This document shows positions 1 through 12,650 of a stretch of DNA of 64,000 nucleotides, one piece after another (the stretch's first letter is position 1; every line of letters begins with the position of its first letter). The DNA comes from Nitratireductor aestuarii (GTDB taxonomy: Bacteria > Pseudomonadota > Alphaproteobacteria > Rhizobiales > Rhizobiaceae): contig NZ_BMIF01000002.1 in NCBI RefSeq assembly GCF_014641695.1, positions 434,001 to 498,000 of the forward strand. The letters are read 5' to 3'. The position numbers were made by a program, and so were the translations under genes. The notes below the pieces were generated by a model. The model did no database searches. It saw nothing but the letters and a program-made list of their open reading frames with translations, and had not been told where the DNA came from.

Positions 1-210
1 TGGGGCAAGCCGGCGCTTGCCATCGCCATGGGCGGATCGATCCCGATCGTCGGCGACTTCCAGCGCCTGCTCGGCATGGAATCCCTCCTTGTGGGCTTTG
101 GCCTTGCTGATGATGCGATCCATTCGCCCAACGAGAAGTATGAGCTTACGTCCTTCCACAAGGGGCAGCGCTCCTGGGCGCGCATCCTCGCTGCACTGGC
201 CAACAGGTAA
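1..210 (+). CDS. M20-family metallopeptidase/dipeptidase, C-terminal fragment
   Basis: Only the last 69 codons are in the window, in frame 1, and the stop is at 208-210. The tail reads [10 protein letters not shown], then [18 protein letters not shown] and a closing helix. This is the usual end of M20/M25/M40 zinc dipeptidases, where the His of the HSPNE segment helps bind metal or substrate. The enzyme would be a cytoplasmic hydrolase of dipeptides or N-acyl amino acids. The stop lies 7 bases before the RNase D start, so the two genes are probably co-transcribed. The fragment is too short to name the substrate. Confidence 0.75.
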   Translation, partial: WGKPALAIAMGGSIPIVGDFQRLLGMESLLVGFGLADDAIHSPNEKYELTSFHKGQRSWARILAALANR

Positions 211-217
211 TTCCTAG

Positions 218-835
218 ATGATCCGATTTCACAAGAACGACCTTCCCGATCTCAGCCACTACGAGAATGCGGAAGCTGTGGCCATCGACACGGAAACGCT
301 GGGGCTGAACCCGCATCGGGATCGCCTCTGCGTGGTGCAGCTGTCGCCGGGTGACGGCACGGCCGATGTGGTGCAGATCGCGGCCGGGCAGAAGAAGGCG
401 CCGAACCTGGTGGCGTTGCTGCGCAATCGCCGCCTGCCGAAGATCTTTCATTATGGCCGGTTCGACATCGCTGTGCTCTATCACACGTTCGGGGTGACGA
501 CGGAGCCGGTGTTCTGCACCAAGATTGCATCCAGGCTCACGCGCACCTATACGGATCGCCACGGGCTCAAGGACGTGACCTACGAACTGCTTGGCATCAA
601 CATTTCCAAGCAGCAGCAGTCGTCCGACTGGGCGGCGGAGACGCTCTCGAAGGAGCAACTGGAATATGCGGCGTCTGACGTCCTGCATCTCCACAAGCTT
701 CGGGAGATCCTGTTGCAGCGCCTGGAGCGCGAGAAGCGGATGGATATGGCTGAGGCCTGTTTCCGCTTCCTGCCGACGCGCGCCAAGCTCGATCTGGCCG
801 GTTGGGCGGAAGAGGATATCTTCTCCCACAGCTAA
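218..835 (+). CDS. rnd: Ribonuclease D-like 3'-5' exonuclease
   Basis: This 205-residue DEDD-family 3'-5' exonuclease would trim RNA 3' ends such as tRNA precursors in the cytoplasm. The Exo I motif AIDTETLGL places Asp24 and Glu26 as metal ligands. Exo II is around the segment FHYGRFDIAVL near residue 75, and the Exo III motif YAASDVLHLHKL near residue 150 carries the Tyr and Asp of the DEDDy type. It has only the exonuclease domain; E. coli RNase D is nearly twice as long and adds HRDC domains. Single-domain versions are common in alphaproteobacteria. The start is 7 bases after the upstream stop. Confidence 0.88.
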   Translation: MIRFHKNDLPDLSHYENAEAVAIDTETLGLNPHRDRLCVVQLSPGDGTADVVQIAAGQKKAPNLVALLRNRRLPKIFHYGRFDIAVLYHTFGVTTEPVFCTKIASRLTRTYTDRHGLKDVTYELLGINISKQQQSSDWAAETLSKEQLEYAASDVLHLHKLREILLQRLEREKRMDMAEACFRFLPTRAKLDLAGWAEEDIFSHS

Positions 836-949
836 GTCAGCTCCGACAAGGCAGAACTGACAGAACTGCTCTTAACCTCCCTTAAATGGCCATGATCTAG
901 CCTATAGGCGGGGCTGCGTGGAGTTGCTGCGCGGTGCGAGAGTATCTGT

Positions 950-3013
950 ATGGGCAAGAGCAAAAAAGGCAGGCGCATAGAGCCGCATTTCGATGCGCCT
1001 TCCGCCAAGCGCAAGGGATCTGCGCTTTCGCTGACGTCGGAGGACCGTGTCTTGCCGAACGCCTCCGCTAAGCGCCGAAAGTCTGCGCGCGCGCGCCCAT
1101 CCAGTGGGGCCAAGCGCAAGAAGCGCGGGTTTTTCCGCGGCCTCTTCTATTGGACGCTGGTTCTCTCCATCTGGGCAGGCGTCGCGGTGGTTGGCGTCGT
1201 TGCTTATTACGGTGCGCAGCTGCCCAGCGCCTCTTCCTGGAACATTCCGGACCGTCCGCCCAACGTGAAGATCCTGTCGGTCGACGGACGCCTGCTCGCC
1301 AACCGCGGCGCGACCGGCGGCGAGGAGGTGGGGCTACACGAGATGTCGCCCTATATCCCTCAGGCTGTCATCGCCATCGAGGACCGGCGGTTCTATTCGC
1401 ATTTTGGCGTTGACCCCATCGGGCTTGTGCGCGCTGCCTTCCAGAATGTGGTCACCGGCGACGTGTCACAGGGCGGCTCCACCATCACCCAGCAGCTTGC
1501 AAAGAACCTCTATTTACAGCCGGACCGCACGTTGAAGCGCAAGGTCCAGGAAGCATTGCTGGCGATCTGGCTGGAGCGGAAATACACCAAGAACCAGATC
1601 CTGGAGATGTACCTGAACCGTGTCTATTTCGGTTCGGGCGCCTATGGCGTGGAAGCCGCATCTCGCCGCTATTTCGGCAAGTCGGCCCGTGAAGTGGATC
1701 TTGCGAGTGCTGCGCTTCTGGCCGGTCTCCTGAAGGCGCCGTCGCGACTGTCTCCCGCACGTGATCCGCAGGCAGCGGAAGCGCGGGCGCAGACAGTGCT
1801 TTCCGCCATGCGGTCGCAGGGCATGATCGGCGACAGCGAACTGGCCGCGGCCATAAGCGCGCCCGCAGTTCGTGCGGCATCGTTCTGGACCGGCTCCGAG
1901 CACTATGTTGCCGACAGAATCATGGAAGAACTGCCGGGCCTGATCGGCCCGGTGGAGAAGGATGTGGTCGTGACGACCACCATCGATCTCGAGTTGCAGA
2001 AAGCGGCAGAGAAATCGATCCAGACCGCGATCAACGAGAAGGGCAAGGAACTTGCCGTGTCGCAGGCTGCGCTCGTCTCGATCGATCGCGCCGGTGGGGT
2101 TCGGGCGATGGTAGGCGGCTACGACTATGCGCACAGCCAGTTCGACCGCGCGTCGGAAGCGCGACGCCAGCCGGGCTCTGCGTTCAAGCCCTTCGTGTTC
2201 ATGGCGGCGATGGAGCAGGGGCGCTCGCCCACGAGCGTACGCAACGACGCTCCGGTGCAGATCGCCAACTGGCGGCCATCGAACTACCAGAACAAGTATC
2301 TGGGACCTATTACTCTGGCGGAGGCGCTCGCCCGCTCGTCCAACTCCGTCGCAGCACAGCTGACGATGGAAGTGGGGCCCAAGACGGTGGCAGAGGTCGC
2401 CACCCGCATGGGGATCGAGTCCAAGCTCCGGGCGGATGGTTCGATCGGTCTGGGCACCTCCGAGGTGACGCCGCTGGAACTGACGGCGGCCTATGTGCCC
2501 TTCGCCAATGGCGGCTACCGGCCTGAGATCTATTTCATCGAGAAAGTGACTGATGCGTCGGGCAAGGTGCTCTTCCAAGAGCAGGGTTCGAACCCACCGA
2601 GGGTGGCGAGCCCGGAAATCATCGGCATGATGAACTACATGATGGCGGGCACCATTTCCTATGGCAGCGGGCGGTCTGCGTCCTTCGACTGGCCAGCGGC
2701 AGGCAAGACCGGCACGACGCAGGATTCGCGTGATGCCTGGTTTGTCGGGTATACCGCAAACCTCGTGACCGGCATCTGGGTCGGCAATGACGACGGGAAA
2801 CCCACCAACGCAACAGGCTCGTCCCTTCCCGCACGGATGTGGAAGGAGTTCATGGTCGAAGCGCATCGCGGCCTGAAGCCGCGCCCGCTCCCCGGGGGCT
2901 GGCAGCCGCAGCCGGCAGTGGCGACCGGCCAGCAGGCGAACCCCGACCAGGAAGGTGCCTCTTCGCAACGACGGGGGCCGCTCTCCATCATCGAGGCCAT
3001 CCTCGGGCATTGA
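950..3013 (+). CDS. Penicillin-binding protein 1A family, bifunctional transglycosylase/transpeptidase
   Basis: This class A PBP of 687 residues polymerises lipid II and cross-links peptidoglycan at the inner membrane. A basic cytoplasmic tail (residues 1-65) is followed by one membrane segment at about 66-90. The GT51 transglycosylase domain has EDRRFYSHFGVD (catalytic Glu144), GGSTITQQLAKN and EMYLNRVYFG. The transpeptidase domain has the nucleophile in GSAFKPF (Ser410), SSNS for the SxN motif, and KTG at 586-588. The C-terminal tail is Pro/Gln-rich. The Lys/Arg-rich N terminus is longer than in E. coli PBP1A but usual in rhizobia. It follows rnd by 114 bases and probably has its own promoter. 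The family call is secure, but the exact paralogue (mrcA-like or another class A type) is not. Confidence 0.92.
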   Translation: MGKSKKGRRIEPHFDAPSAKRKGSALSLTSEDRVLPNASAKRRKSARARPSSGAKRKKRGFFRGLFYWTLVLSIWAGVAVVGVVAYYGAQLPSASSWNIPDRPPNVKILSVDGRLLANRGATGGEEVGLHEMSPYIPQAVIAIEDRRFYSHFGVDPIGLVRAAFQNVVTGDVSQGGSTITQQLAKNLYLQPDRTLKRKVQEALLAIWLERKYTKNQILEMYLNRVYFGSGAYGVEAASRRYFGKSAREVDLASAALLAGLLKAPSRLSPARDPQAAEARAQTVLSAMRSQGMIGDSELAAAISAPAVRAASFWTGSEHYVADRIMEELPGLIGPVEKDVVVTTTIDLELQKAAEKSIQTAINEKGKELAVSQAALVSIDRAGGVRAMVGGYDYAHSQFDRASEARRQPGSAFKPFVFMAAMEQGRSPTSVRNDAPVQIANWRPSNYQNKYLGPITLAEALARSSNSVAAQLTMEVGPKTVAEVATRMGIESKLRADGSIGLGTSEVTPLELTAAYVPFANGGYRPEIYFIEKVTDASGKVLFQEQGSNPPRVASPEIIGMMNYMMAGTISYGSGRSASFDWPAAGKTGTTQDSRDAWFVGYTANLVTGIWVGNDDGKPTNATGSSLPARMWKEFMVEAHRGLKPRPLPGGWQPQPAVATGQQANPDQEGASSQRRGPLSIIEAILGH

Positions 3014-3502
3014 ACCGAGGCAACTTCGCTCGTCACGAGGACGCTTCTGCACGTCGCAACATCCCGCATAAAATCTGAATATTAAAGTTAAGTTTAGTCT
3101 GAGAGCAAAGCTTTACTTTTGGATTGACGTAAATTCGCAACTTTATAGCTGTTGCCTGAGTGTCGTTGTCATATAATTTCAAATCGAACAGCCGTTATAG
3201 CTAAATAGTGGCGCTAGATATATTTCCAGTAGCAGTGGAGATCTCGGCTGACGGAGATATCAAAGTAATGGGAAGTGGTATAAAAAGTGAATGTATATCA
3301 ATAACATAGCTGGTTAAGCTGAGGGGATTCCACCGTCGCCCCTCGGTCAACGTGCTCTTGGAGTTTTCAACACCTGTTTCTTTTATTTTGGATGTTCTTC
3401 GTATAAGTTACGGTGACATTTGAGAAATAAGCGCAATTAAAGTTATCTGTATTATTTTTATTTATCATACAGTTTGCGCCTTTGTGGTGGAGAAGTACAT
3501 TT
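3014..3502. other. AT-rich intergenic region, no gene seen
   Basis: This is about 490 bases between PBP1A and the symporter. It is clearly richer in A and T than its neighbours, with runs such as TATTATTTTTATTTATC near the right end. No open frame resembling a protein, tRNA or IS end was seen. It probably holds the symporter promoter and a long leader. The composition change suggests either a regulatory region or old insertion debris. Confidence 0.5.
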
Positions 3503-4924
3503 ATGGGTGATGTGATTTCATATTCCAGTTATATTATTTGGAATTATATTCTCATATATGTGCTAATAGGCGTGGGGCTGTTTTTCACAGTCAAGTTGCG
3601 GTTCATTCAGGTTCTCTATTTCTCAGAAATGTGGCGGGCCCTGCGCGGCAAGGCCGCGGATCCGGGCGGCATTTCACCCTTTCAGGCACTTGCCATCAGC
3701 CTCGCTTCCCGCGTTGGCACCGGCAACCTTACCGGCGTGGCGCTGGCACTTTACCTCGGCGGGCCTGGCACCGTGTTCTGGATGTGGGTCGTGGCCAGCC
3801 TCGGAATGGCGACCGCCTACGCTGAAAGCATGTTGGCGCAGCTCTACAAGATCAGGGGCGTGGACGGACGGTACCGCGGCGGTCCTGCCTTCTACATCTC
3901 GCGCGGACTGCATGCACCGAAGGCGGCTGCCGTCTTCTCGATCTGCCTCATCATCAACTTCGGCCTCATCTTCAATGCGGTGCAGGCCAACTCCATCTCG
4001 GATGTCATGGAAGGGGCGCTCAACATTCCCAAAGCTGCCTCAGGCGCAATGCTGATGTTGCTCGCTGCGGTCGTTCTCTTCGGCGGATTGCGCTACATCG
4101 CCAAAGTCGTCCAAGTGGTCATGCCGATCATGTCGGTATCCTACCTCCTCCTGGCGCTGTCGATCATCGCGGTGAACTTCTCCGTCGTCCCAGACCTGCT
4201 TGCAGAAATCGTCCGCAGCGCATTCGGGGTCCGGGAGGCGGCCGGGGGCATTGCGGGCAGCATGGCCGCCGCTATGCTCAACGGCGTGAAGCGCGGGTTT
4301 TTCTCCAACGAAGCAGGCATGGGATCGGCGCCCAACATCGCCGCGGTCGCGCGTCCCGATCCTCACCACCCGGCTGCGCAGGGACTGGTGCAGGCGCTGG
4401 GCGTCTTCATCGATACCATCCTGATCTGCACGGCGACAGCAATCATCATCCTCCTGTCCGGTGTGCTCGAGCCGGGTTCTGGTCTCAACGGCGCACAGCT
4501 CACGCAACAGGCACTCTCCGTTCACCTCGGAGATGCAGGGCGCTACTTCATCGCCGTCGCAATATTCTGCTTCGCGTTCGCCTCAATCCTCGGCAACTAC
4601 ACCTATGCCGAAAACGCCATGAACTACCTGGGTGCACGGTCCCGCTTTTCGCTGACGCTGCTGCGATGCTTTGTGCTGGCAACCATCATGTGGGGCTCTG
4701 TCACGCATGTGGAGACCGTCTTCTGCATCGCCGACATCACCATGGGGATCATGGGTGCGATCAACCTGACAGCCATCCTCCTGCTCTCGGATGCGGTGAT
4801 CAAGGTCACCTACGACTACTTCCATCAGCGTAAGGAAGGAGCTGCCCCGGAGTTCAATCTTGCCAGCTTTCCGGACCTGCGCGGTACGGTCGACAGCAAT
4901 ATCTGGTCACCCCAGCGGGCATGA
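3503..4924 (+). CDS. Alanine/glycine:cation symporter (AGCS) family transporter
   Basis: This is a 473-residue inner-membrane Na+-coupled amino-acid importer. The AGCS hallmarks are present: GTGNLTGVALAL followed by GGPGTVFWMWVVASLGMAT and AESMLAQ near residues 70-120, and FFSNEAGMGSAPN near residue 270. About ten hydrophobic segments are visible. An in-frame TTG lies at 3482, but the ATG at 3503 is preferred. It has GGAGA about 10 bases upstream, and the protein then begins right at the first membrane helix, as in AlsT/DagA. A long AT-rich leader precedes it. Alanine or glycine is the likely substrate by family. Confidence 0.88.
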   Translation: MGDVISYSSYIIWNYILIYVLIGVGLFFTVKLRFIQVLYFSEMWRALRGKAADPGGISPFQALAISLASRVGTGNLTGVALALYLGGPGTVFWMWVVASLGMATAYAESMLAQLYKIRGVDGRYRGGPAFYISRGLHAPKAAAVFSICLIINFGLIFNAVQANSISDVMEGALNIPKAASGAMLMLLAAVVLFGGLRYIAKVVQVVMPIMSVSYLLLALSIIAVNFSVVPDLLAEIVRSAFGVREAAGGIAGSMAAAMLNGVKRGFFSNEAGMGSAPNIAAVARPDPHHPAAQGLVQALGVFIDTILICTATAIIILLSGVLEPGSGLNGAQLTQQALSVHLGDAGRYFIAVAIFCFAFASILGNYTYAENAMNYLGARSRFSLTLLRCFVLATIMWGSVTHVETVFCIADITMGIMGAINLTAILLLSDAVIKVTYDYFHQRKEGAAPEFNLASFPDLRGTVDSNIWSPQRA

Positions 4925-5204
4925 CGTTAGGCATTGCAACCAAGGGACGCGGCAAAATTGCCGCATCCGGGAAACCATGAGCGATTTCTTCAAGTTTATA
5001 TTGACAGGGCGGCCCCGACGCTGTTTTGTGCACGCGTCGCATAACGTTCTTGATGTCTGGGCCTTGAACCCATTCCATCGGATACGCCCAAAGCCGGTTC
5101 CCCTCTCAGGCGGCACAGTCTCCGGCGGGCTCTTCCTGGGTCTCAAGCTTCTGGTGCAAGTGCGTGAGCGGCACGCATTGAATGCTCCAAACGGCTTGGG
5201 AAAA

Positions 5205-5516
5205 ATGCTCGTCTGCTCCTGCAATGTCATCACGTTGAGAGAGATTGAAGACACGATCCGCGAGATGCTCGATGAGGATCCGTGGCAACTAATTGTGCCG
5301 GCAAAAGTTCTCCACACGATGAATAGCAGAGGGCGGTGTTGCGGTTGCTTTCCAAATCTGGTCGAAACTATCATCCGGGTAACGGAAGCATACCACCGGG
5401 ATACTGGCGCTCGCGAAGCAGATGTCATAGCTTATCTCGACAAGGTCCGAGAGTTGCGCAACAAGTTTGGGAGCAAGTTCAATGAAAGGCGATATAAAGG
5501 TCATAGAGCGGCTTAA
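5205..5516 (+). CDS. bfd: Bacterioferritin-associated ferredoxin (Bfd)
   Basis: This 103-residue [2Fe-2S] protein passes electrons to bacterioferritin haem so that stored Fe3+ is released as Fe2+. The cluster ligands fit the Bfd pattern: Cys4 and Cys6 (VCSCN), then Cys45 and Cys48 (CCGC), about 40 residues apart. The frame runs open upstream to 4860, but that extension is unlike Bfd. The ATG at 5205 puts the first Cys at position 4, as expected. E. coli Bfd has 64 residues. Here a charged tail of about 40 residues follows the core, which is usual in rhizobia. Its last 35 bases overlap the start of bfr in another frame, which points to translational coupling. Confidence 0.9.
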   Translation: MLVCSCNVITLREIEDTIREMLDEDPWQLIVPAKVLHTMNSRGRCCGCFPNLVETIIRVTEAYHRDTGAREADVIAYLDKVRELRNKFGSKFNERRYKGHRAA

Positions 5517-5967
5517 TCAGGCTCTTTTCCTGGAGCTGGGTGCCGTCAACCAATATTGGCTGCATTACCGCCTACTTGAAGACTGGGGCTACCTCCGCCT
5601 CGCCAAGAAGGAGCGTGAGGAATCCATTGAAGAGATGCACCATGCCGACCGTCTGGTCGCGCGCATCATCTTCCTCGAAGGCCATCCGAACCTCCAGACG
5701 CTTGCTCCCCTGCGCATCGGACAGAATGTTCGCGAGGTGCTGGAGGCGGATCTCGCTGGCGAATATGACGCCCGCACGGCCTACAAGGACTCCCGCGACA
5801 TCTGCCACGCTGCCGGTGACTACGTTTCCATGAAGCTGTTCGAGGAACTGCTCGCCGACGAGGAAGGTCACATCGACTTCCTCGAAACCCAGCTGCAGCT
5901 GCTCGACACGATCGGCGAAGAGAAGTACGGCCAGCTGAACGCTGTTCCCGCCAACGAGGCCGAGTGA
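5482..5967 (+). CDS. bfr: Bacterioferritin
   Basis: This 161-residue subunit belongs to the 24-mer iron-storage cage that oxidises Fe2+ and stores ferric mineral in the cytoplasm. All diiron ferroxidase ligands are at their standard positions: Glu18, Glu51, His54, Glu94, Glu127 and His130. The haem ligand Met52 is also present. Length and start ([12 protein letters not shown]) match E. coli Bfr. An in-frame codon at 5467 could add five residues, but the ATG at 5482 is the family start. It overlaps bfd by 35 bases. A 16-base palindrome (GGCGCAA/TTGCGCC) lies downstream near 6017-6032 and may help end transcription. Confidence 0.96.
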   Translation: MKGDIKVIERLNQALFLELGAVNQYWLHYRLLEDWGYLRLAKKEREESIEEMHHADRLVARIIFLEGHPNLQTLAPLRIGQNVREVLEADLAGEYDARTAYKDSRDICHAAGDYVSMKLFEELLADEEGHIDFLETQLQLLDTIGEEKYGQLNAVPANEAE

Positions 5968-6133
5968 TACGGCCGCGGCGAGCCATAGGGTTCGCCGGTT
6001 CGAATTCGAGGGAAGGGCGCAATTTTGCGCCTGACCCCGATAGACCGTCCAAGCGCAAAAGAATTGTCGTCGCGAGCGCACCTTTGATGCGCCCCCGCTT
6101 GCCGGAACCCGGCTCTGCTGCTACACGCGCGGT

Positions 6134-7942
<1,809 letters not shown>

Positions 7943-8037
7943 TCCGGCCTAGCTGCAGCAGGCAGTGGACGTTGGCATCGGAAAGCAGTTGCGCTATATT
8001 AACTTCCAAATGGAATGGGGATTCTCGTTCGGCGTCA

Positions 8038-8062
8038 GGCCTCGGTTCAACCGGGGCCTTTC
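8038..8062 (+). terminator. Rho-independent-like terminator after lepA
   Basis: An eight-base stem GGCCTCGG / CCGGGGCC with one T-G wobble encloses the loop TTCAA and is followed by TTTCGCTT. It lies about 95 bases after the lepA stop and just before the end of the convergent DUF3800 remnant. Confidence 0.6.
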
Positions 8063-8068
8063 GCTTAT

Positions 8069-8804
8069 CTAAGGGAATATCTTGGGTGGTCCTGCCGAAA
8101 ACTTGGTTTCAATAATGTCGTAAGACCGGTTTGGCTGAAGTGGTCGCATGCACTTGATGCCAATGGGTCGAGCAACGAGATCGGCTAATTGCAGACCGAT
8201 TGAGTTGCTCGTCTTTGGAATAATCTTCAGATCCAGCCCCTTAAAACCTGAGCGCGCTAAGTAATGCTGGCCATCCATGATGCGCCTGAACTCAAGTTCC
8301 AATATGCGATCTTCCTGCCCACCTCCGGTCCTGCCGCCCCGTTGTTCAAAGACTATGTGGGTCAAGTAATCAGCTCCTCCGTTCTCTGCCAGATGTTCCG
8401 TAAGACGCTCGATACAGAACAGCAAAGCCAGATGATATGGGTTGTCGGGACTGGTGTATCTCCTCTTTGAGATGCTCTTTTCTGATGACCGTCGCGATAA
8501 TCGCCATTGGCGCTTCCGCGATAATTTGGGTTAGTTGGCCGATAAACTGTTTCTTGATGTATGCGGTTTTCAGGAAATCAAAGGGTGCTAGATCCTTTCT
8601 GATCTCTCTTTCATGCAAAATGCACGCATCATGGCCAAACCAACGAAGCTTGAAGGCCTGAATGCTGGGGCATACATTCGCGATGTAGTCCGCCTTTCTG
8701 AACACGCAGAAGGCCAAGACGAAAACAGGAAACTCGGGGTTGATCACTTCGAGATTGTGATCCCCACTCTCATCGACAAAAACGATGTAGTCGCTGAACT
8801 CCAT
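8069..8804 (-). pseudogene. DUF3800 domain protein, broken by a single-base frameshift
   Basis: Two overlapping minus-strand frames together make one DUF3800 protein of about 245 residues. The N-terminal part (from 8804) starts MEFSDYIVFVDESGDHN and contains the family DESG motif (an RNase H-like fold is proposed for the family). The C-terminal part (ending at 8069) includes LALLFCIERLTEH and SIGLQLADLVARP, the usual DUF3800 ending. The frames are one base out of register. The switch is near 8455-8465, where the intact family would read about TSPDNPYHLALL. This is one extra base (or two missing), caused by mutation or by a sequencing error. DUF3800 genes are often found in variable regions. 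No biochemical function is established. Confidence 0.75.
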
Positions 8805-8897
8805 ATCCCTCCGTCGCCACGGCAGGAAGGACTTGAGCGAGCCTCCTTGAAACCGTGACTGTCCCCAGCACCCATCATGGACATGGGAACGGTAGGG

Positions 8898-9863
8898 TCA
8901 ATACCCTCTCGCTCGATCCACTAGGTGCTTGAGTGGCTCGCCGCGTTCGAAGGCTTCCATCTGGGCGACCATGAGGGGGCCGAGGTGATCCGGGTCTGAG
9001 CTCGCGGCAGCGTGGGGCGTGACGAAGATGCGTGGGTGCTGCCAGATCGGGCTTTCCTCGGCCAGAGGTTCGCGCTCGAAGACATCGAGGCTCACTTCCT
9101 TGAGGAGGCCGTCATCAAGCGCGCGCAGGATGTCCGCTTCCTTCTGGAGGCGGCCGCGACCGGCGTTGACCAGGCAGGGGCCGCCAAGTGGGCCGTCTTG
9201 CCGGAGGTTCGTGAGGAGATCGTAGTCGATCATTCCTTCTGTCTCTTGTGTCAGCGGTAGCAGGACGACAAGGATATCGGTCTTCTGCAGGAAGGGCGTC
9301 AGGCCTTCCGGACCTGCGTGGCAGTCAACACCCGGCAGTTCGTGCTGGGTTCGGCTCCAGCCTGCAAGGTTGAAGCCCAGCGCGCCTAGCTTTGCAGCGA
9401 CCGAGCGGCCAAGTTCGCCAAGGCCCATGATGCCAACGGTGACCCTGTCGGTAGTAGGCTGGGGCGTGTCATTCCAGGTTCGCTGCGCTTGCTGATGGCG
9501 GTAGAAGGCACCCTGACGGTGATGGTCCATCACGCGCCAGAGGACATATTCCACCATGTGCTGCGTCAGGTTCGGCGCCACGACGCGGACGATCGGCACA
9601 TTGGCATGCATGCCGTGGATGTCAGGGTCGGACATGATGTGATCGACACCCGCACCCGCCGAAAAGATGAGCTTCAGGTTGGGGAGCCGCTTCAGAAGGC
9701 CATGGGGGTAGCGCCAGAGCACGGCGTAGTCGATTGACGGGTCCTCGCCTGCTGCCGGTTCCAGCACCACGTCGCGACCGCCTGAGGCGAGCACGCGGGT
9801 CCAGTGGTCGGAATTCATGCCCTGAGCTGTGAGCAGCAGGCGGCCTTTGGTGTTGGCTGACAT
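8898..9863 (-). CDS. GhrA-like D-2-hydroxyacid dehydrogenase (glyoxylate/hydroxypyruvate reductase A type)
   Basis: This 321-residue NAD(P)H-dependent reductase probably reduces glyoxylate, hydroxypyruvate or a related 2-oxoacid. The Rossmann motif is GIMGLGELG near residue 145. The catalytic Arg is in NAGRGRL, the Glu in DVFEREPL and the His in TPHAAA. The N-terminal GAGVDHI segment and the early PNLTQHMVEYVL match GhrA rather than PGDH. The gene starts only 10 bases after the ABC ATPase stop, so it looks like the last gene of the peptide ABC operon. That suggests, but does not prove, that the reductase acts on a breakdown product of the imported compound. Confidence 0.85.
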   Translation of the reverse strand: MSANTKGRLLLTAQGMNSDHWTRVLASGGRDVVLEPAAGEDPSIDYAVLWRYPHGLLKRLPNLKLIFSAGAGVDHIMSDPDIHGMHANVPIVRVVAPNLTQHMVEYVLWRVMDHHRQGAFYRHQQAQRTWNDTPQPTTDRVTVGIMGLGELGRSVAAKLGALGFNLAGWSRTQHELPGVDCHAGPEGLTPFLQKTDILVVLLPLTQETEGMIDYDLLTNLRQDGPLGGPCLVNAGRGRLQKEADILRALDDGLLKEVSLDVFEREPLAEESPIWQHPRIFVTPHAAASSDPDHLGPLMVAQMEAFERGEPLKHLVDRARGY

Positions 9864-9873
9864 GTCTGTGGTC

Positions 9874-11498
<1,625 letters not shown>

Positions 11499-11502
<4 letters not shown>

Positions 11503-12650
11503 CTGAATGTCTTCCTCGGGTCAAACGCGTCACGCACCGCCTCGCCGATGAAGATCAGCAGGGACAGCATGATGGAGAGGCTGAGGAAGCCGGAAATACC
11601 AAGCCAGGGCGCATTCAGGTGACGTTGGCCCTGCCGCAGCAGTTCGCCGAGCGATGGCGAGCCGGGCGGCATGCCGAAGCCGAGGAAGTCGAGCGAACTC
11701 AAGGTCGTGATCGAGCCGTTCAGGATAAATGGCAGGAAGGTAAGCGTCGCGACCATGGCATTGGGCAGCAGGTGGCGCAGCATGATCGTACGGTTGGGCA
11801 CGCCCAGCGCGCGCGCGGCGCTCACATATTCGAAGTTGCGGGCACGCAGGAATTCCGCGCGCACGACGCCGACGAAGGCCACCCATGAGAACAGGAGCAT
11901 GATGCCGAGCAATATCCAGAAGCCCGGCGGTAGCACCGCTGCGATGATCAGGATGAGGTAGAGGACCGGGATGGAGGACCAGATTTCGATGAAGCGCTGG
12001 AAGAGCAGGTCGGTCCAGCCGCCGAAATAGCCTTGCACCGCTCCCGCCGAAACGCCAATCACGGCGGAGGCGAAGGTGAGGATCAGGCCGAAGAGCACCG
12101 AAATGCGGAAACCGTAGATGACGCGGGAAAGCACGTCGCGTGCCTGGTCATCGGTGCCGAGCCAGTTCCAATTGCCGACGGTGCAGTTCGGGTCATCGAC
12201 GCCGAGGTCATAGCGCCCGCAGCGTTCTTCCTTGGTGTAGAGCCAGGACGGCTTGGCAGGCGCCGCGCCCGGGATTTCGTTGTTCACCGTACGGTAGGAG
12301 TAGCGAATGGGCGGCCAGATCATCCAGCCATTCGCGTTGATCTCTTCCTGGATGAAGGGGTCGCGATAGTCGGTGACCGCCAGGAAGCCGCCGAACTTTT
12401 CTTCCGGATAGTCCACCAGCACAGGGAACAGGATCTCGCCGTTGTAGGAGGCGACGAGCGGTTTGTCGTTGGCCAGGAACTCGGCAAAGAGCGAGAGGAT
12501 GAAGAAGCCCAGGAAGATCCAGAGCGACCAGTATCCACGGCGGTTGGCCTTGAAATTCTGCCAGCGGCGCTGGTTCAGCGGTGACAGGAACGGGCGCCTG
12601 ACGGTGTTGCGCACGCGCTCAACTTCAGCTTTCGCCTGTATCTCCGACAT
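11499..12650 (-). CDS. yejE: ABC peptide transporter permease, YejE type
   Basis: This 383-residue inner-membrane permease is one half of the translocation channel. It has an N-terminal membrane segment (about 38-60), a large periplasmic loop (about 65-180) and then the binding-protein-dependent transport domain with five further segments. The coupling (EAA) region is near EFLRARNFEYVSAARALG. The long loop with NCTVGNWNWLGTDDQARDVLSR is typical of YejE/OppC proteins. Its start directly abuts the YejB stop and its end overlaps the ATPase gene, so it sits in the middle of an operon. Confidence 0.9.

Noticed and set aside
146-829. Minus-strand open frame opposite RNase D
   Set aside because: An Arg/Leu-rich antisense shadow. 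The plus strand has intact DEDD motifs.
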